From assembly GCF_001571405.1 (NCBI RefSeq), contig NZ_BCNX01000004.1, forward strand, positions 186,001 to 250,000: a stretch of 64,000 bases of DNA. The letters are read 5' to 3'. This DNA comes from Methanoculleus thermophilus (lineage in GTDB: Archaea > Halobacteriota > Methanomicrobia > Methanomicrobiales > Methanoculleaceae). The notes under the pieces were generated by a model, which did not search any database, was not told where the DNA came from, and worked only from the letters and a program-made list of their open reading frames with translations. Both the position numbers and the translations under genes were made by a program. The number at the start of each line of letters is the position of its first letter. Position 1 is the first letter of the stretch. Shown piece after piece: positions 55,627-63,859 of this stretch.

Positions 55627-57961
55627 TCCAGGCAGCAACCTCCTTCTCATGGTCGACATAGCGCTCGCCGCTGACATCGATCACCACCCGCTCGATGGTC
55701 CCGCCCGTAAAGGCGAAGGGTGCGGCATAGTCCGGCGATACTGGCGACCCGCTGTCCCGGCCGACGCAGAGCCCGTCGCCGGTGAGGCCGAAGTATCCGG
55801 GCTGGGTCATGATCCGTCCCTCCCCCACCTTCTTCATGTCTATGTAGAGTGTGAGAGTGCCCGTGGCGCTCCCGGTATCAGGTTCGACACCGTCCTTTGT
55901 AAACTCCGCCGTGAAGACGTGCCGGCCGGCGGGGACGGTGCTGCTTGAGGAGATCTTCTGGATCACGTCCCCGAGCCAGTTGTAGACGTAGTGCAGTCGC
56001 CCATCGGCAATGTAGAGGCTATGCCCGCCCCCGACACCCCCGTGGGCAAAGAGCACTCCCTGCGCTTCCGGCCCGTCGATGACGGCGCCGGCCGCGATCG
56101 CATACGACCGCCCCCTAATACTGACCGCCACCGACTCGGGAACCTCGGCGGTATTGGGATAGTAGACGTAGCGGTTCCTGGGCCTGGATGGCTGGGGGCG
56201 CGGTGTCGAGATAAGCTCCAGTGCATTGCGGTCATCAATCGGCATACCGTTGTAAACCCCTGCATAGTAGAACCAGAGCCCCTTGAGGAGCTCAAGCACG
56301 TCTCTTTTTTCGTCCGCAAGGTTCTGCGTCTGGGTCCGGTCTTCTTTTAGGTTGTAGAGTTCCCAGACGTCGTGCTCGTAGTTGCCCCAGCCCGAGAGGG
56401 GCGGATGGACGGTGCATGCAAGCCAGCCCTGGTGGTAGATCGCCCGCTGGCCGAGCATCGCGTAGAACTGGGTCTCCCGTCCGGGGGCATCGGGGTCATC
56501 AAAGGTGGCCCTGAAACTCTCCCCCTCGATCGGGCTCTGGGTATAGCCCTTCAGCACCTCCGGCGGCTCGATCCCCAGCAGGTCGTAGAGCGTCGGGACG
56601 ATGTCCACGGCGTGGATGTACTGGTGGCGTATCTCTCCTTGGGCGCTGATGCCCCGGGGCCACGCAATCAGGCACATATCCGCAATGCCGCCTTCGTACC
56701 CGGCAAACCGCTTCCAGTAGGGGAACGGGGTGTCGAACGCCCACGCCCAGCCGGTGCAGTAGTGGTTGTACGCCCTGGGGCCGCCGAGCTCGTCGATGTG
56801 CGGCAGGTTTGCCTCGACTGTGTCGGGGACGTTGTTGAAGAACTTGTTCTCGTTGAAGGAGCCGCTTGGACCGCCCTCGGCGCTGGAACCGTTGTCGGAT
56901 ACGACGACGATGATGGTGTTCTCAAACTGCCCGGACTCCTCGAGATAGTCGAGGATCCGCCCAATTTGAGCGTCGGTGTAGGTGACATAGCCGGCAAAAA
57001 CCTCTGCCATGCGGATAAAGAGCCTCTTTTCGTCCTCGGAGAGCGAGTCCCAGGGCGGCACGAAGTCGAGAGCCGGCCACGGCTGGCCGTCCGGCCCGGT
57101 CGTTCCCGGCTCGCCGTGGGGATTGATGGGGGAGAGCCGGGTGTTTTCCGGGAGCAATCCCATCTTCTTTTGGTTCTCGAGGATCTGCTCACGGATCTTC
57201 TCGTAGCCCATATCGAACCGGCCTTTGTAGCGGTCGGCCCATTCCTTGAAGACGTGGTGCGGGGCATGGGCGCAGCCGGGGCAGAAGTACATGAACCAGG
57301 GTTTTTCGGGGGCAATCACCTTCGCGTCGCGGATGAACTCGATCGCTTTATCGGCGATATCCCTGGAGAAGTGGTAGCCGTCTTCCGGGCGGTAGGGCTG
57401 GTCTATCGGGTGGTTGTCGTAGACGAGGTCGGGGTACCACTGGTTGGTCTCCCCGCCGAGGAACCCGTAGTAGCGCTCGAACCCCCGCCCGAGCGGCCAG
57501 CGCCCCTTCCACGAGGACATATCGGTCTCCTCGGCCGGGGTCAGGTGCCACTTGCCGATGGCGTAGGTGTTGTAGCCCCGCTCGTTCAACACTTCCGAGA
57601 TAAACCCGTTCTCGAACGGAATACGGGCGGATAACCCCGGAAAACCGGCGGACGCCTCGGTGATGCAGGCCATGTTGTTGCTGGTTGCGTTGCGCCCGGT
57701 CAGCAGGCTCGACCGGGTGGGCGAACAGAGCGCCGTGGTGTGGAAGTTGCTGTAGCGTATGCCCATATCGGCGATGCGCCGCATTGTGGGCGTCTCGATA
57801 GGGCCGCCGAATACGTCCATAGCCCCGTAGCCGACGTCGTCCCAGACGATCATCAGGATGTTTGGGGCATCCGCCGGCGCCTGCGGCTGCAGGTAGGGGC
57901 CCCAGTCTGGCACGGAATCCCGGATATCGAGATTGGCCGTGCCCTTCCAGCTCTTGGACAT
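55613..57961 (-). CDS. Arylsulfatase-type sulfatase (cytosolic, formylglycine-dependent)
   Basis: The 782-residue type I sulfatase has metal-binding VWDDVGYG (Asp41, Asp42), the formylglycine site CSPTRSSLLTGR with Cys79, GKWHLTP, a C-terminal VVSDNGSSAEGG and the late HDVWELYNLKED. Residues about 605-780 form a C-terminal beta domain (YVYYPNTAEVPESVAV...). There is no signal peptide, so it acts in the cytoplasm. It hydrolyses sulfate esters; the substrate is unknown. Its likely maturase (anSME) is the convergent gene. A sulfatase/anSME pair is uncommon in methanogens. Confidence 0.93.
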   Translation of the reverse strand: MSKSWKGTANLDIRDSVPDWGPYLQPQAPADAPNILMIVWDDVGYGAMDVFGGPIETPTMRRIADMGIRYSNFHTTALCSPTRSSLLTGRNATSNNMACITEASAGFPGLSARIPFENGFISEVLNERGYNTYAIGKWHLTPAEETDMSSWKGRWPLGRGFERYYGFLGGETNQWYPDLVYDNHPIDQPYRPEDGYHFSRDIADKAIEFIRDAKVIAPEKPWFMYFCPGCAHAPHHVFKEWADRYKGRFDMGYEKIREQILENQKKMGLLPENTRLSPINPHGEPGTTGPDGQPWPALDFVPPWDSLSEDEKRLFIRMAEVFAGYVTYTDAQIGRILDYLEESGQFENTIIVVVSDNGSSAEGGPSGSFNENKFFNNVPDTVEANLPHIDELGGPRAYNHYCTGWAWAFDTPFPYWKRFAGYEGGIADMCLIAWPRGISAQGEIRHQYIHAVDIVPTLYDLLGIEPPEVLKGYTQSPIEGESFRATFDDPDAPGRETQFYAMLGQRAIYHQGWLACTVHPPLSGWGNYEHDVWELYNLKEDRTQTQNLADEKRDVLELLKGLWFYYAGVYNGMPIDDRNALELISTPRPQPSRPRNRYVYYPNTAEVPESVAVSIRGRSYAIAAGAVIDGPEAQGVLFAHGGVGGGHSLYIADGRLHYVYNWLGDVIQKISSSSTVPAGRHVFTAEFTKDGVEPDTGSATGTLTLYIDMKKVGEGRIMTQPGYFGLTGDGLCVGRDSGSPVSPDYAAPFAFTGGTIERVVIDVSGERYVDHEKEVAAWIKRD

Positions 57962-58192
57962 CTTGCACTCTCCATGCTGTGAGCGCCGTCTTGGGTGCCA
58001 TCACGGATTAATCACTTTCGATGCCCGGATCCGGGGGTCGCAACCGGGCCGGCAGCGCCCCGATAACCGGACGGCTCCTGCTCGTTATGGCGGGATCTGC
58101 CATTCTGGGGCGCATAACCGCAGACCTGCACTGCGCAGTAACCATAATGTGTGAGCAGTGTGATTGGCGACGGCAGCCTGTGGGTGATGTCC
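57962..58192. other. Intergenic region between sulfatase and LURP-like gene
   Basis: About 230 bp. No gene and no clear promoter or hairpin was seen; the region probably holds the divergent promoters of both genes. Confidence 0.3.
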
Positions 58193-58729
58193 ATGTTGCG
58201 AAGGAGAGCGGAAGGCGGTCTAGCGCGGCGTAAAGAGGCCGGCGGGGCGCACCGGTATAAGATGCGCGAGAAACTCGTCTCCATCGGGGACGACTACTGG
58301 ATCGAGGATCATGACGGAAACAAGGCGTTCAAGGTGGACGGAAAAGCCCTCCGGGCGAGGAACACCCTGATCATCCAGAGCAAGGAGGGGCAGGACCTTT
58401 ACAAGATCCAGGAGCGGATGCTCCGGGTCAAGGATACGATGGAGATCGAGAAGGGCGAAGGCGGCACGGCGGCGACTATCAAGAAGGCGATGATCGCGCC
58501 GCTCCGGGAGCGGTGGACGGTCAGCATTCCCGGAGAGGGCGACTGGGAGGTCCAGGGGAACATCCTCGATCACGAGTACCATATCGAGGCCGGGCGGCGG
58601 GAGCGGGTTGCCGAGGTCTCGAAGAAGTGGTTCCGGATCCGGGACACCTACGGCGTTGAGGTGGAGCCGGGGCACGACGATGCGCTCGTCCTCGCCGTGA
58701 CGGCGGCGATCGACCAGATGGCGCGGTGA
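58193..58729 (+). CDS. LURP1/tubby-like beta-barrel protein
   Basis: A 178-residue protein with a short basic N-terminus (RRRAEGGLARRKEAGG) and then the LOR/YxjI pattern: DYWIEDHDGNKAFKVDGKAL, LIIQSKEGQDLYKIQER, TVSIPGEGDWEVQGN, YHIEAGRRERVAEVSKKWF and DTYGVEVEPGHDDALVLAV. This is a 12-stranded barrel around a central helix, related to tubby-like phospholipid scramblases. It may bind lipid or nucleotide. ATG 58193 has GGTGA 6 nt upstream. It converges on the multidrug export gene. Confidence 0.85.
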   Translation: MLRRRAEGGLARRKEAGGAHRYKMREKLVSIGDDYWIEDHDGNKAFKVDGKALRARNTLIIQSKEGQDLYKIQERMLRVKDTMEIEKGEGGTAATIKKAMIAPLRERWTVSIPGEGDWEVQGNILDHEYHIEAGRRERVAEVSKKWFRIRDTYGVEVEPGHDDALVLAVTAAIDQMAR

Positions 58730-58754
58730 TGAGGCCGGTGCTTCACTGTCCGCG

Positions 58755-59372
58755 TCAGAAAACCGCCCGGACGATGCCGAGTGCGACGAGCAGGAGGAAG
58801 CCGGTGACGAGGACCCATCCCAGCGTGACGAAGAAGATCGACTGGAGTTTGTCCCAGCGCAGGAGCCACCCGATGACGACGCTGGAGTAGAGGCCGATCA
58901 CAGGGAGCATGGGGAGGACGATGAGCGTGGCTGCACCGTATCTCTGTAAGATCGGGTACCTCTTCATCTTCTCTTCTGTGCTCTTCGTGAAACGTTTGAC
59001 CCTATCAGACTGCTCGGCGAATGCATCCAGGATCTCGTAAATGGCAAGGACGATCCCGACCTCCACGAAGGTCATGACGACCAGGACGAAGACGGGGTCG
59101 AGACCGAGCGAGAGGCCGACGAACGCGGCGTTTGCCTGGAGAAGGAGGGTGGCAACGATCAGGGAGAGCACTCTCCCGACCGGAACGGAGAGGAGAAGGC
59201 CGAGGACTACGGGAATCAGGGTAGCGACGACGAAGGCTATGGCGATGGCCCGAAATCCTCTCCGGATCCCATCAATAATCCTGGACCGACTCGTTGTTCC
59301 ATCCGAACGCCGGGACTCGTCCCTCTCCGGGCGTACCTGCAGTGCCGGCATGCCTCGGAATGCGCACTTCAA
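58755..59372 (-). CDS. Putative small multidrug export protein (Sm_multidrug_ex family)
   Basis: The 205-residue protein has five membrane segments (AIAIAFVVATLIPVVLGLLL, LSLIVATLLLQANAAFVG, VFVLVVMTFVEVGIVLAIYEI, LIVLPMLPVIGLYSSVVIGW and FFVTLGWVLVTGFLLLVAL) and a charged loop (AEQSDRVKRFTKSTEEKMKRYP). It is the intact relative of the stump at 48354-48569. PF06695-like proteins are named exporters by annotation only. ATG 59372 or the downstream ATG 59351 may start it. Confidence 0.7.
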   Translation of the reverse strand: MKCAFRGMPALQVRPERDESRRSDGTTSRSRIIDGIRRGFRAIAIAFVVATLIPVVLGLLLSVPVGRVLSLIVATLLLQANAAFVGLSLGLDPVFVLVVMTFVEVGIVLAIYEILDAFAEQSDRVKRFTKSTEEKMKRYPILQRYGAATLIVLPMLPVIGLYSSVVIGWLLRWDKLQSIFFVTLGWVLVTGFLLLVALGIVRAVF

Positions 59373-59433
59373 AATATGAACCTTGCCCCCGGGCAGATCG
59401 TCATCGTCTCTCTCCGGCCTTGTGGGGACGTAG

Positions 59434-59444
59434 GTTTAAATACC
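59434..59444 (+). promoter_or_regulatory. TATA box upstream of sugar porter
   Basis: GTTTAAATACC predicts a start near 59464, 180 nt before the porter's ATG. Confidence 0.6.
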
Positions 59445-59463
59445 GGGATCTCAACTGGGTGCG

Positions 59464-59644
59464 ATGCGATCTTCGGCAGTCTCCAATGATGAAGCACCCC
59501 GACTTCACAAAACCCCGCCTCTCCCAGGTGCGGGGTTCGTCCTCATCCCTCTCCGCGGCCCAATGCTGAACTCCCCTCGTCCCGGCCTCCCATATGGGGC
59601 TCAGGCGAAGCCCCGTATGACTCACAGCCGGGTGGAGGATCCCT
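59464..59644 (+). promoter_or_regulatory. Long structured leader of sugar porter gene
   Basis: Two hairpins stand out: 59511-59537 (AACCCCGC with GCGGGGTT, 11-nt loop) and 59591-59619 (CATATGGGGCT with AGCCCCGTATG, 7-nt loop, one mismatch). A 63-codon frame begins exactly at ATG 59464 and overlaps the porter start, so the leader could be a riboswitch-like element, a small leaderless gene, or both. Confidence 0.4.
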
Positions 59645-61027
59645 ATGGCGCCTGAGTCCGAGAGGCTCACCGGTATTGTCCTCGTCGTCGCTGTAATTGC
59701 CGCCGTCGCCGGGATCCTCTTCGGGTTCGATACCGGCGTCATCTCCGGGGCGATCCTCTTCATCAACGCGGAGTTCAGCCTGACAAGCGTCACGACCGAG
59801 GTGGCGGTGAGCGCCGTTCTGATGGGCGCGATCATCGGGGCGCTCTTCGGGGGGCCTCTCTCGGACCGGGTGGGGCGCCGCAGTTCCATCCTGGCCGCAT
59901 CGCTGATCTTCCTCGTGGGCACGTTCGTGGTCGTTCTCTCCCCCGTCTTCTCTGTCTTCCTCATCGGCAGGATCCTGATCGGGATCGCCATCGGTATCGC
60001 ATCGTTCGTCGCGCCCCTCTACATCTCCGAGATTGCGCCGGAACACATCCGGGGCGCCCTTGTCTCGCTCAACCAGCTCCTGATAACGGTCGGCATCCTG
60101 ATCGCCTACGGCGTGAACTACTACTTTGCGGCGGCCGGCGACTGGCGGGCGATGTTCCTCGCGGGCGTCATCCCGGGCACGGTCCTCCTGATCGGCATGT
60201 TCCTGATGCCCCGGAGCCCCCGGTGGCTGGTCTTCATGAACCGCTCCGCCGACGCCGCAGCCGTCCTCAAAAAGATCCGCGGCACCGCCGACGTCTCGGA
60301 CGAGCTCGGGCAGATCGAGAGGAGCGTGCGCACGGAGGGAGCGGGGACGTGGTCGGATCTCGTCGCGCCCGGTGTTCGGCTCCCGCTGCTCCTGGGGGTG
60401 GGTCTTGCGATCCTCCAGCAGGCGACCGGGATCAACACCGTCATCTACTACGCCCCGACCATCTTCCAGTTTGCCGGCCTCGCAGAGGCGACCGCCTCGA
60501 TCGCCGCGACGGTCGGGATCGGCGTCGTGAACGTCCTGGTGACCCTCATCGCCATCTGGCTCGTCGACCGGGCGGGGCGCCGGCCGCTTCTCCTCTGGAG
60601 CCTTGCCGGCATGGGCATCGCCATGCTGATCCTCGGGGTCGGGTTTGCCCTCGAGGATAGCGGCGCCGGTGTGGCCGCGGTCTCGCTCGGGCAGATCACC
60701 GCGATAAGCCTCATCATCTACGTCGCCGCCTTTGCGCTGGGCCTCGGCCCGATCTTCTGGCTGCTCATCGCCGAGATCTATCCCCTTAGCGTGCGGGGAC
60801 TGGCCATGAGCCTTGCGACGGTCACGAACTGGACCGCGAACTTCATCATCGCAGTGACGTTCCTCTCGCTCGTGGATCTCATCGGCGAGTCGGGGGTCTT
60901 CCTCCTCTACGCCCTGATTGCCCTGTTCGCGTGGATCTTCATCTTCAAACTCGTGCCGGAGACAAAAGGGCTGTCCCTGGAGCAGATCGAGGCCTACTTC
61001 CGTTCCCGCGGGCGTCCGGGCGGATAA
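59645..61027 (+). CDS. MFS sugar porter (GLUT/XylE-like)
   Basis: The 460-residue protein has twelve membrane helices and the sugar-porter signatures: GFDTGVISGA, SDRVGRRSS, RILIGIAIGIASFVAPLYISEIAP, LNQLLITVGIL, PRSPRWLV, QQATGINTVIYYAP, DRAGRRPLLLW and PETKGLSLEQIE. Residues such as the Gln-Gln pair in helix 7 are the sugar contacts of XylE. It should bring in a hexose or pentose with H+. A sugar carrier is not expected in an autotrophic methanogen, though the window also has glycosidases. GGAGG lies 10-15 nt before the ATG. Confidence 0.93.
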   Translation: MAPESERLTGIVLVVAVIAAVAGILFGFDTGVISGAILFINAEFSLTSVTTEVAVSAVLMGAIIGALFGGPLSDRVGRRSSILAASLIFLVGTFVVVLSPVFSVFLIGRILIGIAIGIASFVAPLYISEIAPEHIRGALVSLNQLLITVGILIAYGVNYYFAAAGDWRAMFLAGVIPGTVLLIGMFLMPRSPRWLVFMNRSADAAAVLKKIRGTADVSDELGQIERSVRTEGAGTWSDLVAPGVRLPLLLGVGLAILQQATGINTVIYYAPTIFQFAGLAEATASIAATVGIGVVNVLVTLIAIWLVDRAGRRPLLLWSLAGMGIAMLILGVGFALEDSGAGVAAVSLGQITAISLIIYVAAFALGLGPIFWLLIAEIYPLSVRGLAMSLATVTNWTANFIIAVTFLSLVDLIGESGVFLLYALIALFAWIFIFKLVPETKGLSLEQIEAYFRSRGRPGG

Positions 61028-61111
61028 CGGGAGGCCCGCCGATCAGGCCGGGCCCGGGTGAGGACGTATGTTCACCGATGAGTGGATTGGACAGGTGATG
61101 GAGCGGATCGA
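61028..61111. other. Short gap before ion channel gene
   Basis: 84 bp with GGAG 8 nt before ATG 61112 and a GTG-started extension from 61082. No other feature seen. Confidence 0.4.
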
Positions 61112-63007
61112 ATGAGTGCCGAGACCGGTTGGCCGGTGGGGGGACTGGGAGACCGGGCCCATACAGTATGGAGGGTGCTCTTTCTTGCTCTCCTTCTCGC
61201 GGCACTGGCAGGCACGGTCACCGCCGAGGACGATGCCATAGTCCAGGATCTTGCCGGACGCATCGAGCCCGGCCAGGCAATCGTCTACGATCTTGACCTG
61301 CAGGAGGGCTGGACCCTGTACGCCTATGCAAAGGGTTCCTCAGGAAACCTGGACCCGTTCCTCGCCGTCGCCCGCCCGGACCTCAACGCGAGCCGGGTAC
61401 GTACCGAGTTTGCAACCGACGTGACCCGCTCCCTGGCAGCGGGGCAGGACCCGTTCGAGGCGATCCCGGAGATCGCCGGCAGGTACTTCCTCGCCTGGAA
61501 CGACGATACGAACGGCACGTATGATTCCGCCCTGCAGTACCGCGTTCCCGCCGACGGCGACTATCTCCTGATCGTCATCGGTTCTCCGGCAAAACGCGGG
61601 CAGACCTTCGGGGACTACCGCCTTCTGGTCGGGATCGACGCGCCGCAGGTGCTGACCGGCCAGGCCGAGCCGACCGGAGCCGCCGTCGCGGTCCTGAATT
61701 CCTCCGCTTCAAGGCCGCGTGTCGGTGTCCGGGAGGTGACGGGGAATCTCTCTGTCAATAGCTCATCGACCTTCTACACCCTCGGCGGGGTAGAGGCGAA
61801 CGACACGTTCTATGCCTTCATCGAAGCGACATCCGGGGACCTGGTCCCGGCGATGATCCTCCGGGATTACGGCGGCAAACCCCTCGCAGCAGCGGCTTCC
61901 GTACCGGGGACGAGGAGTGCCGTGCTCCAGTACACGTTCTCCGGCGCCAGCAGCAACAACCGGCTGGAGGTGCTTGCAAGCCCGCTGAACGGGGCCAACA
62001 CGACGGGAGACTTCCGTCTGCTCGCCGGCTTAAACGCCCCCGGCGTGCTGGCGGGTACCGAACCGCCGGGGGGAGTCGCCGTCCTGCGGGAACCCATTCG
62101 GGTCAAAGTCGGCATCGAACTGGAGCAGATCACCAATGTGGACCAGGTCGGCGAGAACTTTGCCGTAGTGGCCAATATCTGGATGGAGTGGAACGATCCC
62201 GCTCTGGCGTTCAGTCCGGACGAATGCAACTGCCAACTCAAGATCTATCGGAGCGTCGATGATTTCGTCGATGCCGAGGGCTCACGGTGGCCGGAGTTCA
62301 CGCTCTACAACCAGCAGGCGCAGCGCTGGACGCAGAACCAGATCATTGTGGTGCAGCAGAGCGGCACCGCCACCTACTTCGAACACTTCTGGACGACCCT
62401 GCAGGCGCCGGACTTCAACTTCAGGGCTTACCCGTTCGATACCCAGGACTTCTTCATCCGCATCGACTCGCTCTACCCCGAAGAACTCTACGTCTACGAA
62501 CCCTGGCCGGAGAAGACCACCATAGGCACCCAGCTCGGGGAGGAGGAGTGGTACATCACCGCAAGCGAGACCAACATCAGCACGGTCGAGATCACGACCC
62601 GGAACTCGCGCTACTCCTTCTACTTCGAGGCGGCCCGCCACCTGACCTTCTACGTCCTTCGTATCCTGGTACCGATCCTGATCATCATTCTCCTGACCTA
62701 CGTTACGTTCCTTCTCAAAGACTACGGCAAACGGGCCGAGATTGCCAGCGCCAACCTGCTCCTCTTCATCGCGTTCAACTTCACCATCGCCGGAAGCCTG
62801 CCGCATCTTGGCTACCTCACGTTCCTCGATGCCGTCCTGGTCGCCACTTTCGTGATCACCGGCATCACGGTCGCCTACAATCTCTACCTGAGGTGGCTGG
62901 CGACGGAGAGGCAGAAGGAGATCGCGGATCGTATCGACCGGGTGATGGTCTGGCTCTACCCGGCCGCATACATCGCCGCGCTCGTTCTTGCCTCATTGCT
63001 GTTATGA
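61112..63007 (+). CDS. Pentameric ligand-gated ion channel with N-terminal double beta domain
   Basis: The 631-residue protein has a signal sequence (VLFLALLLAALAGTVTA). Residues about 40-165 and 195-320 form two related beta domains; each ends in a GDYRLLVG/GDFRLLAG-like repeat followed by NAP or DAP and a linker. From about residue 325 comes the channel: extracellular beta-sandwich with REPIRVKVGIELEQI, NIWMEWND and the signature FRAYPFDTQDF, then four membrane helices M1 (VLRILVPILIIILLTYVTF), M2 (SANLLLFIAFNFTIAG), M3 and M4. The Pro-Phe-Asp turn replaces the eukaryotic Cys loop, as in prokaryotic members. A ligand is unknown. Such channels have only occasionally been noticed in archaea. 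Confidence 0.88.
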   Translation: MSAETGWPVGGLGDRAHTVWRVLFLALLLAALAGTVTAEDDAIVQDLAGRIEPGQAIVYDLDLQEGWTLYAYAKGSSGNLDPFLAVARPDLNASRVRTEFATDVTRSLAAGQDPFEAIPEIAGRYFLAWNDDTNGTYDSALQYRVPADGDYLLIVIGSPAKRGQTFGDYRLLVGIDAPQVLTGQAEPTGAAVAVLNSSASRPRVGVREVTGNLSVNSSSTFYTLGGVEANDTFYAFIEATSGDLVPAMILRDYGGKPLAAAASVPGTRSAVLQYTFSGASSNNRLEVLASPLNGANTTGDFRLLAGLNAPGVLAGTEPPGGVAVLREPIRVKVGIELEQITNVDQVGENFAVVANIWMEWNDPALAFSPDECNCQLKIYRSVDDFVDAEGSRWPEFTLYNQQAQRWTQNQIIVVQQSGTATYFEHFWTTLQAPDFNFRAYPFDTQDFFIRIDSLYPEELYVYEPWPEKTTIGTQLGEEEWYITASETNISTVEITTRNSRYSFYFEAARHLTFYVLRILVPILIIILLTYVTFLLKDYGKRAEIASANLLLFIAFNFTIAGSLPHLGYLTFLDAVLVATFVITGITVAYNLYLRWLATERQKEIADRIDRVMVWLYPAAYIAALVLASLLL

Positions 63008-63090
63008 GTTGAGCGGCGTATCGGATCTTTTCCCCCTTTCCCGACTATATGGGGCGGTTCTGGGTGGAAAAGAGGGAGCATTGAAAAGGG

Positions 63091-63105
63091 GCTTCTTTGA
63101 GAAGC
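63091..63105. repeat. Small hairpin after channel gene
   Basis: GCTTC, loop TTTGA, GAAGC forms a short perfect stem between the channel gene and the next promoter. It may help termination of the channel transcript. Confidence 0.3.
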
Positions 63106-63126
63106 TGGTAATGCCAAATTTCTATT

Positions 63127-63143
63127 CATATATTTTTATATAA
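63127..63143 (+). promoter_or_regulatory. TATA-rich promoter of DUF6325 paralogue
   Basis: ATATATTTTTATATAA contains overlapping TATA boxes. A start near 63170 would leave a 125-nt leader before ATG 63296. Confidence 0.5.
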
Positions 63144-63295
63144 TGTCGCTCATTTGGTCTTGGCCCGCCTCAGGTGTGCACATTTTCAGGAAGATGAGAC
63201 GTTCGCAGGCAGAGTTGCCCGGATTCGTATTCCGGCACGGTGACAATCGGGTGCGGGCAGGCAATCTATGCATCTATCATAGGAGGAATGGAAGA

Positions 63296-63859
63296 ATGGC
63301 TGAAGTGATGTATGGGCCGATGCAGCTCCTGGTCATCGGATTCAAGAACCCTGACTTCCACGGCCAGATCCGGCAGGCGTTCGGGTCAGCTATGAAAGCG
63401 GGTGTCATCAGACTGATTGATCTCCGGTTCGTCTGGAAGGATGCGGACGGAAACGTCGAGGGTATGGAGGCCACACAGCTCAGTGATGAGGAGCGGCAGC
63501 GTTTCGGCTCCGTCGTCGGCGCGCTCATCGGCCTTGGCGCCGCCGGTGAGGAAGGGGCACGGGAAGGTGCGGAAGCCGGCGCTACGGCGGCCGCCCGGCG
63601 GACCTTCGGTATGACCGAGGATGATCTCCGCTCAATTGCGGATACTATCCCGAACGACAGCGCTGCCGCGATCTTCCTCATCGAGCACCTCTGGGCGAAG
63701 GAACTCAAGCAGGCGCTCCGCGATGCCAACGGCTATGTTATCTCACAGGGCCTGGTCACGCCGGAAGCCCTCGTGCTCGCCGGCGCGGCGCTTGATAAAG
63801 CGCTCGAGACTGCGGCATCGGGAGAGCAGAAAGAACCGATGGCGGCGCCGGCACGCTGA
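63296..63859 (+). CDS. DUF6325 family protein with Gly/Ala-rich insert
   Basis: The 187-residue protein begins YGPMQLLVIGFKNPDFHGQI, then GVIRLIDLRFVWKDADGNVEG, and near the end SAAAIFLIEHLWAKELKQAL, as in the paralogue at 47864-48313. Between them lies an insert rich in Gly and Ala (GALIGLGAAGEEGAREGAEA) that could be a membrane-active or flexible segment. A strong AGGAGG site precedes the ATG. A coupled SHOCT gene, as found downstream of its paralogue, is absent here. Confidence 0.78.
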   Translation: MAEVMYGPMQLLVIGFKNPDFHGQIRQAFGSAMKAGVIRLIDLRFVWKDADGNVEGMEATQLSDEERQRFGSVVGALIGLGAAGEEGAREGAEAGATAAARRTFGMTEDDLRSIADTIPNDSAAAIFLIEHLWAKELKQALRDANGYVISQGLVTPEALVLAGAALDKALETAASGEQKEPMAAPAR

